Shown in pieces: positions 1-9,556 of a DNA stretch of 64,000 bases; the stretch's first letter is position 1; each line of letters begins with the position of its first letter. The notes under the pieces are model-generated. The model did not search any database. It was not told where the DNA came from and saw only the letters and a program-made list of their open reading frames with translations. A program made the translations under genes and the position numbers. Source of the stretch: a bacterium (GTDB taxonomy: Bacteria > Pseudomonadota > Gammaproteobacteria > Burkholderiales > Thiobacillaceae); contig WOUQ01000003.1 in assembly GCA_009772925.1 (NCBI GenBank), positions 62,001-126,000 of the forward strand. Direction: 5' to 3'.

Positions 1-602
1 ACCGCGCCGTCGAAGAGTTGCGCATGCTGTCGAACTTCCACGAGGGCGACAAATCCCTGCTGCAAAGCTTCCTGCTCGGCCAGCCCGAATTCCGCGACAC
101 CATCCAGAGCCCGGAAATGCTGCAACTGCGCCAGCGGGTGATCGCCTCCTACCACCTGGGGCCGCTCGACCGCAACGAGACCATCCAGTACATCGTGCAC
201 CGCCTGAACACCGCGGGCTGGCAGGGCAATCCCTCGTTCAGCGAGGATGCCTTCGACATCATCCACCAGTTCTCCGGTGGCGTGCCCCGGCGCATCAACA
301 CCCTGTGCGACCGCCTGCTGCTGTTCGGCTATCTGGAGGAGCGTACGCACCTGGATTCCGCCGCCGTGCAGGAAGTGATCAGCGACCTGCAGCAGGAAGT
401 CCACCACCAGGCGCCGCGCGCGCACAGGCCCGAGCCGGCCGAGGCCCCGGCGGCAACGCATGTGCCGCCAATGCAGGCCGTGGCGGTCCTGCCGGAAAAC
501 CTGGAGGAACGTCTGCTGGCCATGGAGCGTTCCCTCAATCGTCTCGCTCCCCTGGTACGCAAGGTGCTTTTCACCGTCACTTCCGGCCGGGAATCCGAAT
601 GA
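1..602 (+). CDS. XrtA/PEP-CTERM system-associated ATPase, C-terminal part (cut by window edge)
   Basis: The frame is open from base 3 and stops with TGA at 600-602, so only about 199 C-terminal residues are seen; the Walker A/B region lies upstream of the window. What is visible is ExeA/GspA-like AAA sequence: LRMLSNFHEG near the left edge, GQPEFRD, and a sensor-2-like GGVPRRINTLCDRLLL, followed by a Pro/Ala-rich tail. In exosortase A loci an ATPase of this type (putative secretion ATPase, TIGR03015) normally sits just upstream of wecB, as here. It is expected to drive assembly or secretion at the inner membrane; its exact substrate is not known. The stop overlaps the next start (ATGA). Confidence 0.85.
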   Translation, partial: RAVEELRMLSNFHEGDKSLLQSFLLGQPEFRDTIQSPEMLQLRQRVIASYHLGPLDRNETIQYIVHRLNTAGWQGNPSFSEDAFDIIHQFSGGVPRRINTLCDRLLLFGYLEERTHLDSAAVQEVISDLQQEVHHQAPRAHRPEPAEAPAATHVPPMQAVAVLPENLEERLLAMERSLNRLAPLVRKVLFTVTSGRESE

Positions 603-1708
603 GCGTCGAAGTGGTCTGCGTGGTGGGCGCGCGCCCCAATTTCATGAAGATCGCGCCCATCATGGCCGCCTTCCGCGCCAAGCCCATCGCCGCTAAGCTG
701 GTGCACACCGGGCAGCACTACGACCCGTCGATGAGCGACAGCTTCTTCGCGCAACTCGGCATTCCCCGCCCGGACGTCAATCTGGAAGTCGGCTCCGCCA
801 GCCACGCGGTGCAGACCGCCGACATCATGCGCGCCTTCGAACCGGTGCTCGACGCGGAAAAGCCCAAGGCGGTGCTGGTGGTGGGCGACGTCAACTCCAC
901 CATCGCCTGCGCCCTGGTGGCGGCCAAGAAAGGCATCCAGGTGATCCACGTGGAAGCCGGTCTGCGCAGCTACGACCGTGCCATGCCGGAGGAGATCAAC
1001 CGGGTGCTCACCGACCAGATCTCCGATCTGCTGTTCACCACCGAGCGCTCCGCCCTCGATAACCTGAAGCGCGAGGGCATCGCCCCGGAGCGCGTGCATT
1101 TCGCCGGCAACGTCATGATCGACACCCTGCGCGGCCATCTCGACCGCGCCGTGCCCGCCGAGGTGACGCTGGGCGGCAAGCCGACGCGGGGCTACGCCGT
1201 GGTCACCCTGCATCGTCCGTCCAACGTGGACAATGCGGACACCCTGCGCGGCCTGCTGGACACCCTGGGTGAGGTGGCCGGCCACCTGGATGTGGTCTTC
1301 CCCATCCATCCGCGTACCCGCGCCGCCGCCGAACGTTTCGGCCTGGGCGGCCTGCTGGAGCGTCCCGGCATGCGCCTGCTGCCGCCGCAGGGATACCTGC
1401 AGATGCTGGGCCTCACGCGCGAGGCGACGCTGGTGCTGACCGACTCCGGCGGCCTGCAGGAGGAAACCACCGCGCTGGGTGTGCCCTGCATCACGGTGCG
1501 CGAGAACACCGAGCGTCCCATCACCATGACGGACGGCACCAATACCCTCACCGGACCGACGCCGGAGAAGATCCTGGCCTGTTTCGCCGATATCCAGGCG
1601 ACGGGCGGCAAACGCGGGCGCGTGCCGGAATTCTGGGACGGGCGCGCGGCCGAACGCGTCGCCGATTTCCTGCGTCCCTGGCTGGACGCGCTGCCGGCGC
1701 GGCCCTGA
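599..1708 (+). CDS. wecB: UDP-N-acetylglucosamine 2-epimerase (non-hydrolysing)
   Basis: A 369-residue protein, the normal length for WecB. It interconverts UDP-GlcNAc and UDP-ManNAc in the cytoplasm, providing an activated amino sugar for the polysaccharide. Diagnostic segments are all present: GARPNFMKIAP at the N-terminus, HTGQHYD, GDVNST, HVEAGLRS, PEEINR, TLHRPSNVD, IHPRTR and DSGGLQEET followed by RENTERP. The ATG at 599 overlaps the upstream stop by four bases and begins the conserved N-terminal strand. The frame is open further upstream, but that stretch is only a shadow of the ATPase gene. The gene is in the usual place of the XrtA operon. Confidence 0.95.
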   Translation: MSVEVVCVVGARPNFMKIAPIMAAFRAKPIAAKLVHTGQHYDPSMSDSFFAQLGIPRPDVNLEVGSASHAVQTADIMRAFEPVLDAEKPKAVLVVGDVNSTIACALVAAKKGIQVIHVEAGLRSYDRAMPEEINRVLTDQISDLLFTTERSALDNLKREGIAPERVHFAGNVMIDTLRGHLDRAVPAEVTLGGKPTRGYAVVTLHRPSNVDNADTLRGLLDTLGEVAGHLDVVFPIHPRTRAAAERFGLGGLLERPGMRLLPPQGYLQMLGLTREATLVLTDSGGLQEETTALGVPCITVRENTERPITMTDGTNTLTGPTPEKILACFADIQATGGKRGRVPEFWDGRAAERVADFLRPWLDALPARP

Positions 1709-1714
1709 AGCGGC

Positions 1715-2569
1715 ATGCGCGGCGTGGACATCACCAATGTGATGAGCGTCGACGTGGAAGACTACTTCCAGGTCGGCGCCTTCGAGCACACCATCCACCG
1801 CGACCACTGGGAACGCTGGCCCTGCCGCGTCGAAGCCAACATCGAACGCATCCTGCTGCTGTTCGAGCGGCACAAGCTTCGCGCCACCTTCTTCACCCTG
1901 GGCTGGATCGCCGAACGCTATCCCGGCGTGGTCCGTTCGTTGGTCGATGCCGGCCACGAACTGGCCAGCCACGGCTACGGTCACCAGCGCGCGATGGCAT
2001 TGTCGCGGGGCGAATTCCGGCAGGACGTGACGCGCGCCAAGCACCTCCTGGAGGACCTTGGCGGCGTTGCCGTGGCCGGCTACCGCGCGCCCAGTTTCTC
2101 CATCGGCCACCGCAACCTGTGGGCGCTGGACGTCCTCGCCGAAGCCGGCCACCGCTACAGTTCCAGCATCTACCCGATCGCCCATGACCATTACGGCATG
2201 CCCGGCGCGCCGCGCTTTCCCTACCGTCCGGAGCAGTGCCCGGCCCTGCTGGAGATGCCGCCCACCACCGTCGACTGGCGTGGCCGCAACCTGCCGGCCG
2301 CCGGCGGCGGCTTCTTCCGCCTGTTGCCGTATGCCGCCTCGCGCTGGCTGATCGAGCGCGTGAACGGCCACGACCGCCGCCCGGCCATGTTCTATTTCCA
2401 TCCCTGGGAGGTCGACCCCGGCCAGCCGCGGGTGGCGGGCGCGCCGCTGAAGAGCCGCTTCCGCCACTACGTCAACCTGGGGCGCATGGAAGGCAAGCTG
2501 GACCGCCTCTGCCACGATTTCCGCTGGGACCGGGCGGACCGGGTGTACGCCGAAGAACTCGCGGCATGA
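1715..2569 (+). CDS. XrtA-associated polysaccharide deacetylase (NodB fold, DUF3473 C-terminus)
   Basis: A 284-residue NodB-type carbohydrate esterase. The N-terminal SVDVEDYFQV carries the catalytic/metal Asp pair, ELASHGYGHQ supplies the zinc histidines (H-x4-H type), YRAPSFS is motif 3, and the C-terminal FYFHPWEVDP belongs to the DUF3473 extension typical of the exosortase-associated subfamily (TIGR03006). It probably removes N-acetyl groups from the nascent exopolysaccharide, or from a lipid-linked precursor. It starts six bases after wecB and its stop overlaps the next start (ATGA), so the genes are co-translated. Confidence 0.93.
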   Translation: MRGVDITNVMSVDVEDYFQVGAFEHTIHRDHWERWPCRVEANIERILLLFERHKLRATFFTLGWIAERYPGVVRSLVDAGHELASHGYGHQRAMALSRGEFRQDVTRAKHLLEDLGGVAVAGYRAPSFSIGHRNLWALDVLAEAGHRYSSSIYPIAHDHYGMPGAPRFPYRPEQCPALLEMPPTTVDWRGRNLPAAGGGFFRLLPYAASRWLIERVNGHDRRPAMFYFHPWEVDPGQPRVAGAPLKSRFRHYVNLGRMEGKLDRLCHDFRWDRADRVYAEELAA

Positions 2570-3600
2570 CACTCACGGTTCGGCCCGCCCGCGACAGCGA
2601 TGCCGCCGCCTGGGATGCCTTCGTCCTCGGCCTGCCCGAGGCCACCTTCTTCCATCGCTATGGCTGGCAACGGGTCATCGCGCGCGCCTTCGGCCATCGC
2701 ACCCATTACCTGCTGGCGGAACGCGACGGCCGCATCCAGGGCGTGCTGCCTCTGGCCGAGATGAAGAGCCGCCTGTTCGGCCACAGCCTGGTGTCGACGC
2801 CGTTCTGCGTCTACGGCGGCATCGCCGCCGCCGGTGACGATGCGCGCGCCGCCCTCGACGCCCATGCCCAGGCCCTGGCCGCGGAACTCGGTGTCGGCCA
2901 CCTGGAATACCGCGACCGCGATGCGCCGGCGCACGCCGACTGGCCCGGCACCGATCTCTACGTCACCTTCCGCAAGACCCTGGACGCGGACGTGGAAAAG
3001 AACATGCTGGCCATCCCGCGCAAGCAGCGCGCCATGGTGCGCAAGGGCATCCAGCGCGACTTGCGCGTCGAGATGGAGGCGGGCGTCGACGGTTTCTTCG
3101 CGGTCTATGCCGACAACGTCCGCCGGCACGGCACGCCCGCCCTGCCCAAGCGCTACTTCGCCCTGCTGCGCGAGGAATTCGGCGACGATTGCGATGTGCT
3201 GCTGGTGCGCTCCCCCGAAGGCCGGGTGGTCAGCGGCGTGCTCAGCTTTCATTTCCGCGACGAAATCCTGCCCTACTATGCCGGCGACGCGCCGGAGGCT
3301 CGCGCCCTCGCCGCCAACGACTTCAAGTACTGGGAAGTGATGCGTCGCGCGGTGGAACGCGGCGCGCGCGTGTTCGACTACGGCCGCAGCAAGGTCGGCA
3401 CCGGTCCCTACGACTTCAAGCGCAACTGGGGCTTCGAGCCGGCGCCCCTGCATTACCGCTACCAGCTGGTGCGCGCCGAGCGGGTGCCGGAGAACAACCC
3501 CAACAACCCCAAGTACCGGCTGTTCATCCAGGCCTGGCGCCGGCTGCCGCTGCCGGTGGCGAATTTCCTGGGGCCGCATATCGTCAAGAATCTGGGGTGA
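2566..3600 (+). CDS. FemAB-like XrtA/PEP-CTERM-associated protein (GNAT fold)
   Basis: A 344-residue protein starting at the ATG that overlaps the deacetylase stop. The sequence begins TLTVRPARDSDAAAWDAFV and contains FHRYGWQRVI, the 'IPRKQRAMVRKG' helix and the C-terminal 'VFDYGRSKVGTGPYDFKRNWGFEP', features of the FemAB-related family found in exosortase A loci (TIGR03019). Relatives transfer aminoacyl groups from aminoacyl-tRNA; in this context an aminoacyl or acyl decoration of the polysaccharide is the reasonable inference, but the donor is unknown. It is followed by the TIGR03087-type glycosyltransferase after nine bases. Confidence 0.9.
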   Translation: MTLTVRPARDSDAAAWDAFVLGLPEATFFHRYGWQRVIARAFGHRTHYLLAERDGRIQGVLPLAEMKSRLFGHSLVSTPFCVYGGIAAAGDDARAALDAHAQALAAELGVGHLEYRDRDAPAHADWPGTDLYVTFRKTLDADVEKNMLAIPRKQRAMVRKGIQRDLRVEMEAGVDGFFAVYADNVRRHGTPALPKRYFALLREEFGDDCDVLLVRSPEGRVVSGVLSFHFRDEILPYYAGDAPEARALAANDFKYWEVMRRAVERGARVFDYGRSKVGTGPYDFKRNWGFEPAPLHYRYQLVRAERVPENNPNNPKYRLFIQAWRRLPLPVANFLGPHIVKNLG

Positions 3601-3609
3601 GGGCTCGTC

Positions 3610-4791
3610 ATGTCGGAGCTGCTTTTCCTCGCCCATCGCATCCCGTATCCGCCCAACAAGGGTGACAAGATCCGTGCCTGGCATCTGCTGGAGCATCTCG
3701 CCCGGCGCCATCGCGTACACCTCGGCGCCTTCGTCGACGATCCCGACGACTGGCGCCACGCAGACAAGCTGCGCGAGGTCTGCGCCTCCGTGCATCTGAC
3801 GGGCGTCGATCCGCGCCGGGGCAAGCTGCGCGCCCTCACCGGCCTCTTCACCGGCGAGCCGTTGACCCTGCCGTTCTACCGCGACGCCGATATGCAGCGC
3901 TGGGTGGACGCGCGCCTTACGGATGGCGTGGACCGGGTACTGGCCTATTCCTCGGCCATGGCTCGCTTCGTCATGGGCCGACCCGGCCTGCGACGCATCA
4001 TGGATTTCGTCGACATCGATTCCGACAAATGGCGGCAGTACGCGCCCACCAAGACCTGGCCCCTGTCCTGGCTTTATCGCCGCGAGGGCGAGCGCCTGCT
4101 GGCCTGGGAACGCCGGGTCGCCGCCGAGTTCGACGCCAGCCTGTTCGTGTCCGCCGCCGAGGCCGCCGATTTTCGTCTGCTCGCGCCGGAGAGCGCCGGC
4201 AAGGTGGGGTATTTCCACAACGGTGTCGACGCGGACTACTTCTCGCCCGAACGCGCGTACGCCAACCCCTATCCGGCGGGCAGCCGCGCCGTGGTGTTCA
4301 CCGGCGCCATGGACTATTGGCCGAACGTCGACGCCGTACTCTGGTTCGCCGCCGAGGTGTTCCCCGCCCTGCGCGCCGCGCGGCCCGAACTGCTGTTCGT
4401 CATCGTCGGCGGCAAGCCGGCCGCCGAGGTGCGCGCGCTTGCCGCGCAGGAGGGCGTGCGGGTCACTGGCCGGGTCGAGGACGTGCGCCCCTGGGTGGCG
4501 CACGCGGCCGCCGTGGTGGCGCCGCTGCGCATCGCTCGCGGCATCCAGAACAAGGTGCTGGAGGGCATGGCCATGGCGCGCACGGTGGTGGCCACGCCGC
4601 AGGCGCTGGAAGGCATCGACGCCGCACCCGATCAGGAAATCCTGCTGGCTGCCGATAAAGCGGCCATGGTGGCGGCTGTCCTGCGCGCCATCGATCATGC
4701 GTCCCTGGGTGACGCGGCGCGCGCCAAGGTGCTGCGCGATTTCGACTGGGCCGCCAACCTGGCCCGCGTGGATGAATTGCTGGAGAGATGA
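3610..4791 (+). CDS. Glycosyltransferase family 4, TIGR03087 type (XrtA locus)
   Basis: A 393-residue GT-B enzyme. It begins MSELLFLAHRIPYPPNKGDKIR, a signature of the PEP-CTERM/EpsH1-associated sugar transferases, and has a C-terminal donor domain with VVFTGAMDYWPNVDA, FVIVGG and the catalytic-region sequence IARGIQNKVLEGMAM. It should add one sugar to the lipid-linked repeat unit on the cytoplasmic face of the inner membrane. The stop TGA overlaps the XrtA start, which again indicates translational coupling. Confidence 0.92.
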   Translation: MSELLFLAHRIPYPPNKGDKIRAWHLLEHLARRHRVHLGAFVDDPDDWRHADKLREVCASVHLTGVDPRRGKLRALTGLFTGEPLTLPFYRDADMQRWVDARLTDGVDRVLAYSSAMARFVMGRPGLRRIMDFVDIDSDKWRQYAPTKTWPLSWLYRREGERLLAWERRVAAEFDASLFVSAAEAADFRLLAPESAGKVGYFHNGVDADYFSPERAYANPYPAGSRAVVFTGAMDYWPNVDAVLWFAAEVFPALRAARPELLFVIVGGKPAAEVRALAAQEGVRVTGRVEDVRPWVAHAAAVVAPLRIARGIQNKVLEGMAMARTVVATPQALEGIDAAPDQEILLAADKAAMVAAVLRAIDHASLGDAARAKVLRDFDWAANLARVDELLER

Positions 4792-6296
4792 TGGAACAAG
4801 AGACGCGCAAGAGCTGGCTGGGCGCCGTGTTGCTGCTGGGCCTGGCCTGGTTGGCGACGGCGGCCCTGCTGCACCCCACCTTCTGGTCGATGGCGCAGAT
4901 CTGGGAGCGCTCGGAGACCTTCGCCCACGGCTACGTCATCCTGCCCATCGCCCTGTGGCTGACCTGGCGCATGCGCCACGATCTGGCCGCGGTGCAGACC
5001 GCGCCGGACTGGCGCGCCCTGCTGTTCATCGTCCCTTTCGCCCTGGGCTGGCTGGCGGCGCGGGTCGGTGGCGTGCTGGTGGTCGAGCAGTACATGCTGG
5101 TGAGCATCCTGATCGCCACGGTCTGGCTGCTGTTCGGTCCGGCCATGTTGCGCGCCGCCGCCTTTCCCCTGGGCTACCTGCTGCTCATGGTGCCCGCGGG
5201 CGAGGCGCTGATCCCGCCCCTGATCGAGTTCACCGCCGACTTCACCGTCGGCGCCGTGCAGCTCATCGGCATCCCGGTGCATCGCGAAGGCACCTTCTTC
5301 AGCCTGCCGACGGGGGACTGGAGCGTGGTGGAAGGCTGTTCCGGCCTGCGCTACCTGATCGCCTCGTTCACCCTGGGCACCCTCTACGCCTACCTGACCT
5401 ACCGCACCTTGTGGAAGCGGGTGGCGTTCAGCGTCGCCGCCGTGGTGGTGCCGATCTTCGCCAACGGCGTGCGCGCCACCATGATCGTGCTCATCGCCCA
5501 CTATTCGGACATGAAGCTGGCGCTGGGGGTCGACCACTTCATCTACGGCTGGGTCTGGTTCGGCATCGTCATGCTGGTCATGTTCTGGGTCGGCCTGATC
5601 TGGCGCGAGGACGACGATGCGGAGCGGGAGCCGCCGCCGGCGCGGACGGCGAAGTCCGACTGGCGGCCGGCCCTGGCGCTGGCCGCGGTGCTGGCGCTGG
5701 CGACCGCCTATCAGGCGCACGTCGTCGGGCATTCCATGCACGCCGCCCACCTGTCCCCGCCGCAGGGCGCCGGCTGGGAGCGCGAGGCAAGCGCCATGAC
5801 TTCCTGGGCGCCGCATTGGCAGGGCATGGACCAGATGCTGACGGCCCACTATCGCGCCGGCGAGCGGCGGGTCATGCTGAACGTGGCCTGGTACGGCGCC
5901 CAGCGCGACGGCGCGGAACTGATCAACAGCCAAAACATCATGGTGCCGGAGAAACATCCGGTCTGGCGTTCCCTGGGACGAAAGGTCACGCGCCACGAGG
6001 TCGCCGGCGCGCCACTGGAACTCGCCGAGTCGGTCATGGATTCGCGCGCGGACAACCAGCGCCTGCTGGTCTGGCAATGGCAACGCATCCAGGGGCGTGA
6101 CGGCATCAGTCCCTACCGCGCCAAGATCGAACTGACCCTGTCCGCCCTGCTCGGAGAGGGTACCGAGGCAGCGGCGGTGATCCTTGCCGCGCCCTACGAG
6201 AATGACCCCGCCGAGGCGCGCGCCATCCTCACGGCCTTCCTGGCCGAGCACAAGGTGGCGCTGGACGCGAGCCTGGACCGCGCCAACGAACCCTGA
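4788..6296 (+). CDS. xrtA: Exosortase A fused to an EpsI-type domain
   Basis: A 502-residue polytopic inner-membrane protein. The N-terminal ~270 residues are exosortase: several hydrophobic helices, the catalytic Cys184 in VVEGCSGLRY, Arg229 in ANGVRAT and His250 in GVDHFIYGW. The remaining ~210 residues form the EpsI (DUF3485) domain, linked through an acidic/Pro-rich stretch and one more hydrophobic helix. Exosortase A is a cysteine transpeptidase that processes PEP-CTERM proteins before surface attachment; XrtA-EpsI fusions are common in this group. Two adjacent ATG codons (4788 and 4791) are both possible starts; the first overlaps the upstream stop. No PEP-CTERM substrate is found in this window. 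Confidence 0.95.
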   Translation: MMEQETRKSWLGAVLLLGLAWLATAALLHPTFWSMAQIWERSETFAHGYVILPIALWLTWRMRHDLAAVQTAPDWRALLFIVPFALGWLAARVGGVLVVEQYMLVSILIATVWLLFGPAMLRAAAFPLGYLLLMVPAGEALIPPLIEFTADFTVGAVQLIGIPVHREGTFFSLPTGDWSVVEGCSGLRYLIASFTLGTLYAYLTYRTLWKRVAFSVAAVVVPIFANGVRATMIVLIAHYSDMKLALGVDHFIYGWVWFGIVMLVMFWVGLIWREDDDAEREPPPARTAKSDWRPALALAAVLALATAYQAHVVGHSMHAAHLSPPQGAGWEREASAMTSWAPHWQGMDQMLTAHYRAGERRVMLNVAWYGAQRDGAELINSQNIMVPEKHPVWRSLGRKVTRHEVAGAPLELAESVMDSRADNQRLLVWQWQRIQGRDGISPYRAKIELTLSALLGEGTEAAAVILAAPYENDPAEARAILTAFLAEHKVALDASLDRANEP

Positions 6297-6307
6297 CTCC
6301 CGTCCAA

Positions 6308-7513
6308 GTGAATGCGCCGCCCCATCCCTCAAGAAACTCGCCGGGCCGCCCCAAGAGTTTCTTGGCCCCCCCGGGGGCGGTGCTCATCGCCCACGTGGTG
6401 CATCACTTTGGTACCGGCGGCATGGAAAATGGCATGGTCAACCTGATCAACCGCCTGCCGACCGAGCGTTACCGGCACGTCATCCTTTGCCTGGCCGGGC
6501 ACGGCGAATTCCGCCGCCGCATCGACAACCCGGCGGTCGAGTTCCACGACCTGGGCAAGCGCCCGGGCCACGACCTCACCTGGTATCCCCGGCTCTACCG
6601 GCTGCTGCGCGAACTGCGCCCGAGCATCCTGCATACCCGCAACCTGTCCACCCTGGAGGCCCAGTTCGTCGGTTTCCTGGCGCGGGTGCCCGGACGGGTG
6701 CACGGCGAACACGGCCGCGACGTGTTCGACCTGGAAGGCAAGAATCGCAAGTACAACCTGTTGCGCCGCGCGGCGCGCCGCGTCGTGCACCGCTACATCG
6801 CCGTCAGCCGCGACCTCGCCGGCTGGCTGGAGACCACCGTCGGCGTGGCGCCGGCGCGCATCCACCAGATCTACAACGGCGTCGACGGCGAACGCTTCCA
6901 TCCGCGCCGCGGCGAACGCCCCGACCTGGGCCGCGCGGAGTTTTTCGCCGGCGCCCATTGTGTCATCGGCAGCATCGGCCGCATGGCCGAGGTGAAGGAC
7001 TACCCCGGCCTGGTGGAAGCTTTCATCCGCCTGTGCCGCGCCCGGCCGGACGCATCCGGCCTGCGCCTGATCCTGGTCGGCGACGGCCCCGCGCGCGGGC
7101 GCTGCCAGGCCATGCTGGAATCGGCCGGTCTGGCCGATCGGGCCTGGCTGCCGGGTGATCGCGCCGACACCGCGGAATGGCTGCGCGCCTTCGACGTGTT
7201 CGTGCTGAATTCCCTCGGCGAGGGCATTTCCAACACCATCCTGGAAGCCATGGCCAGCGCCCTGCCGGTGCTCGCCACGCGCGTGGGCGGCAATCCGGAA
7301 CTGGTGGCGCCGGGGCAAACCGGCAGCTTGCTGCCATCCGGCAACCCCGATGCACTGGCCGCCGCACTCGCTGCCTACGTGGACGACCCCGCCCGGCGCC
7401 GGAGCGAGGGCGCGGCGGCGCGGGCGCGCATCGAACGGGATTTCGACTGGCAACGCGCCACCGACGCCTACGCGGACATCTACCAACGGCTGCTCACGCG
7501 GCCGGCGAACTGA
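6308..7513 (+). CDS. Glycosyltransferase family 4, TIGR03088 type (XrtA locus)
   Basis: A GT-B enzyme of about 400 residues. The recognisable N-terminus is VLIAHVVHHFGTGGMENGMVN, typical of the sugar transferases that follow XrtA (TIGR03088). The donor domain has IGSIGRMAEVKDYPGLVEAF, LILVGDGPAR and NSLGEGISNTILEAMASALPV (E-x7-E-like motif). The start is uncertain: GTG at 6308 gives an unusual 22-residue Pro-rich lead before the conserved core, and the GTG just before LIAHVVHHF is an alternative. It lies 11 bases after xrtA and 18 bases before the amidotransferase. Confidence 0.9.
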   Translation: MNAPPHPSRNSPGRPKSFLAPPGAVLIAHVVHHFGTGGMENGMVNLINRLPTERYRHVILCLAGHGEFRRRIDNPAVEFHDLGKRPGHDLTWYPRLYRLLRELRPSILHTRNLSTLEAQFVGFLARVPGRVHGEHGRDVFDLEGKNRKYNLLRRAARRVVHRYIAVSRDLAGWLETTVGVAPARIHQIYNGVDGERFHPRRGERPDLGRAEFFAGAHCVIGSIGRMAEVKDYPGLVEAFIRLCRARPDASGLRLILVGDGPARGRCQAMLESAGLADRAWLPGDRADTAEWLRAFDVFVLNSLGEGISNTILEAMASALPVLATRVGGNPELVAPGQTGSLLPSGNPDALAAALAAYVDDPARRRSEGAAARARIERDFDWQRATDAYADIYQRLLTRPAN

Positions 7514-7531
7514 GAGGAAAGCGTTCCCACC

Positions 7532-9457
7532 ATGTGCGGCATCACCGGCATCTTCGACCTCTCCGGACAGCGCGCCATCGACCGCGACGTGCTCCAGCGC
7601 ATCAACGACATGCAGTGGCACCGCGGCCCGGACGAAGCGGGCCTCTACCTGGAACCGGGCCTGGGCTTCGGCCACCGGCGCCTGTCCATCATCGACATCG
7701 CCGCCGGCCAGCAGCCCATGTTCAACGAGGACGGCACGGTGGCCGTGGTGTTCAACGGCGAGATCTACAACTTCGTCGACCTCATCCCGGAACTCACCGC
7801 CCTGGGCCACAACTTCAAGACCCGTTCCGATACCGAGACCATCGTGCACGCCTGGGAGCAGTGGGGCCCGGACTGCGTGCACCACTTCCGCGGCATGTTC
7901 GCCTTCGCCCTGTGGGACCGTCGGCAGCAAGTGTTCTTCCTGGCTCGCGACCGGTTGGGGGTGAAGCCCCTGTTCTATGCCGTCACCGACGAGGGCTTCC
8001 TGGTGTTCGGTTCCGAACTGAAAACCCTGACCGCCTGGCCGGGCTTCCGCCGCGACATCCTGGACGAGGCGGTGGAGGACTACTTCAGCTACGGCTACGT
8101 ACCCGAGCCCCGCACCATCTACACCTCGGCCCTGAAGATGCCGCCCGGCCACCGGCTGCTGATCCGCCGGGGACAGCCGGTGCCCGCGCCGGAGGAATAC
8201 TGGGACGTGCCCTTCCGGCCGCTGGAGCCCATTGCCCTGGAAGACGCCCAATCGGAGTTCATCGAGCGCTTCCGCGAGGCGGTGAAGATCCGCATGGTCG
8301 CCGAGGTGCCTTTGGGCGCCTTCCTTTCCGGCGGCGTTGATTCCTCCGCCGTGGTGGCCATGATGGCGGGCATCAATGCACAACGCGGCGACCACCCGGT
8401 GAAGACCTGCTCCATCGCCTTTCCCGATCCGAAGTACGACGAATCCGCCTATGCCAAGCAGGTGGCGGACCGCTACCACACCGACCACCACATCAATATG
8501 GTGGAATCCGACGACATCGGCCTGGTGGATGAACTCGCCCGCCTCTACGACGAGCCCTATGCCGACTCCTCCGCCATGCCCACCTACCGGGTCTGCCAAC
8601 TGGCGCGCAAGGACGTGACCGTGGCCCTGTCCGGCGACGGCGGCGACGAGAATTTCGCCGGCTACCGGCGCTACCGCTGGCATTCCTACGAGGAGCGCAT
8701 GCGCCGCCTCATGCCCTACGGCTTGCGCAAGCCCCTGTTCGGTTTCCTGGGCTGCGCCTACCCCAAGGCGGACTGGGCGCCCAAGGTATTGCGCGCCAAG
8801 ACCACCTTCCAGGCCATGGCCCGCGACACGGTGGAAGGCTATTTCCACGGCGTCTCCATCATGGGCGACGACCTGCGCGACAAGGTCTTCAGTGCCGCCT
8901 TCCGCAAGCGCCTGAACGGCTACCGCGCGGTGGAGGTGCTGCGCCGCCACCACGCGCATTCCCCAGTACGCGATGGCGACGCCGTCTCCCAGGTGCAGTA
9001 CCTGGACATGAAAACCTACCTGGTGGGCGACATCCTCACCAAGGTGGACCGCGCCAGCATGGCGCACGCCCTGGAGGTGCGCGTGCCCTTCCTGGACCAC
9101 AAGCTGATGGAATGGGTGTCCGGCCTGCCGGTGGGCTACAAGCTCAAGGGCGCGGAGGGCAAGTACATGCTGAAGAAGGCCCTGGAACCGCATCTGCCGC
9201 ACGACATCATGTACCGGCGCAAGATGGGTTTCTCCATCCCCCTGGCCGAATGGTTCCGCGGGCCGCTGAAGGACAAGCTCTATACGGCGCTTAGCTCGCA
9301 GCGCATGGCCGACACCGGCCTGTTCGACATGGCCTTCCTGCAGCGCATGGCCGACGACCACGCGCGCGGCCGGCGCGACCACAGCGCTTCCCTGTGGTCG
9401 CTGTACATGTTCGAGGCTTTCCTGCGCCAACAGGAAATGCCGACCGCGTCTGACTGA
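7532..9457 (+). CDS. XrtA-associated asparagine synthetase-like amidotransferase (TIGR03108 type)
   Basis: A 641-residue class II glutamine amidotransferase plus synthetase. Cys2 (MCGITGIFD) is the glutaminase nucleophile, followed by HRGPDEAG, GHRRLSIID and VFNGEIYNF. The C-terminal ATP-pyrophosphatase domain has the SGGVDSSAVVAMM P-loop and ALSGDGGDENFAGY. Family members in exosortase loci probably amidate a uronic-acid carboxylate of the polysaccharide rather than make free asparagine; that is inference from context. It is the last gene of the uninterrupted XrtA core and ends just before an accessory segment. Confidence 0.93.
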   Translation: MCGITGIFDLSGQRAIDRDVLQRINDMQWHRGPDEAGLYLEPGLGFGHRRLSIIDIAAGQQPMFNEDGTVAVVFNGEIYNFVDLIPELTALGHNFKTRSDTETIVHAWEQWGPDCVHHFRGMFAFALWDRRQQVFFLARDRLGVKPLFYAVTDEGFLVFGSELKTLTAWPGFRRDILDEAVEDYFSYGYVPEPRTIYTSALKMPPGHRLLIRRGQPVPAPEEYWDVPFRPLEPIALEDAQSEFIERFREAVKIRMVAEVPLGAFLSGGVDSSAVVAMMAGINAQRGDHPVKTCSIAFPDPKYDESAYAKQVADRYHTDHHINMVESDDIGLVDELARLYDEPYADSSAMPTYRVCQLARKDVTVALSGDGGDENFAGYRRYRWHSYEERMRRLMPYGLRKPLFGFLGCAYPKADWAPKVLRAKTTFQAMARDTVEGYFHGVSIMGDDLRDKVFSAAFRKRLNGYRAVEVLRRHHAHSPVRDGDAVSQVQYLDMKTYLVGDILTKVDRASMAHALEVRVPFLDHKLMEWVSGLPVGYKLKGAEGKYMLKKALEPHLPHDIMYRRKMGFSIPLAEWFRGPLKDKLYTALSSQRMADTGLFDMAFLQRMADDHARGRRDHSASLWSLYMFEAFLRQQEMPTASD

Positions 9458-9469
9458 CCGCTTAGTCAC

Positions 9470-9556
9470 ATGCCTCCACCCAACCTCGACAACGTCCGTA
9501 TCGACCCAGGCAAGATGACGGGCTATGTCGTCGGAGAATGCGATGAAACCGCTTGA
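9470..9556 (+). pseudogene. Short remnant resembling the N-terminus of a DUF6883 protein
   Basis: An ATG-to-TGA frame of 28 codons reads PPNLDNVRIDPGKMTGYVV, then ends quickly with GECDETA. This resembles the opening 'pN-a-r-a-v-d-p-x-K-l-t-d-Y-v-l' of the DUF6883 family, a ~110-residue protein often paired with a DUF4926 gene. The remainder of that domain is absent, and the stop lies inside the following DUF4926 frame, so it looks like a two-gene module in which most of the first gene was deleted. It is very short, so the match could be chance. Confidence 0.4.

Noticed and set aside
329-4698. Two minus-strand frames of about 740 codons opposite the XrtA operon
   Set aside because: Same reason: they mirror wecB to the TIGR03087 transferase and have no recognisable domain or ribosome-binding site.
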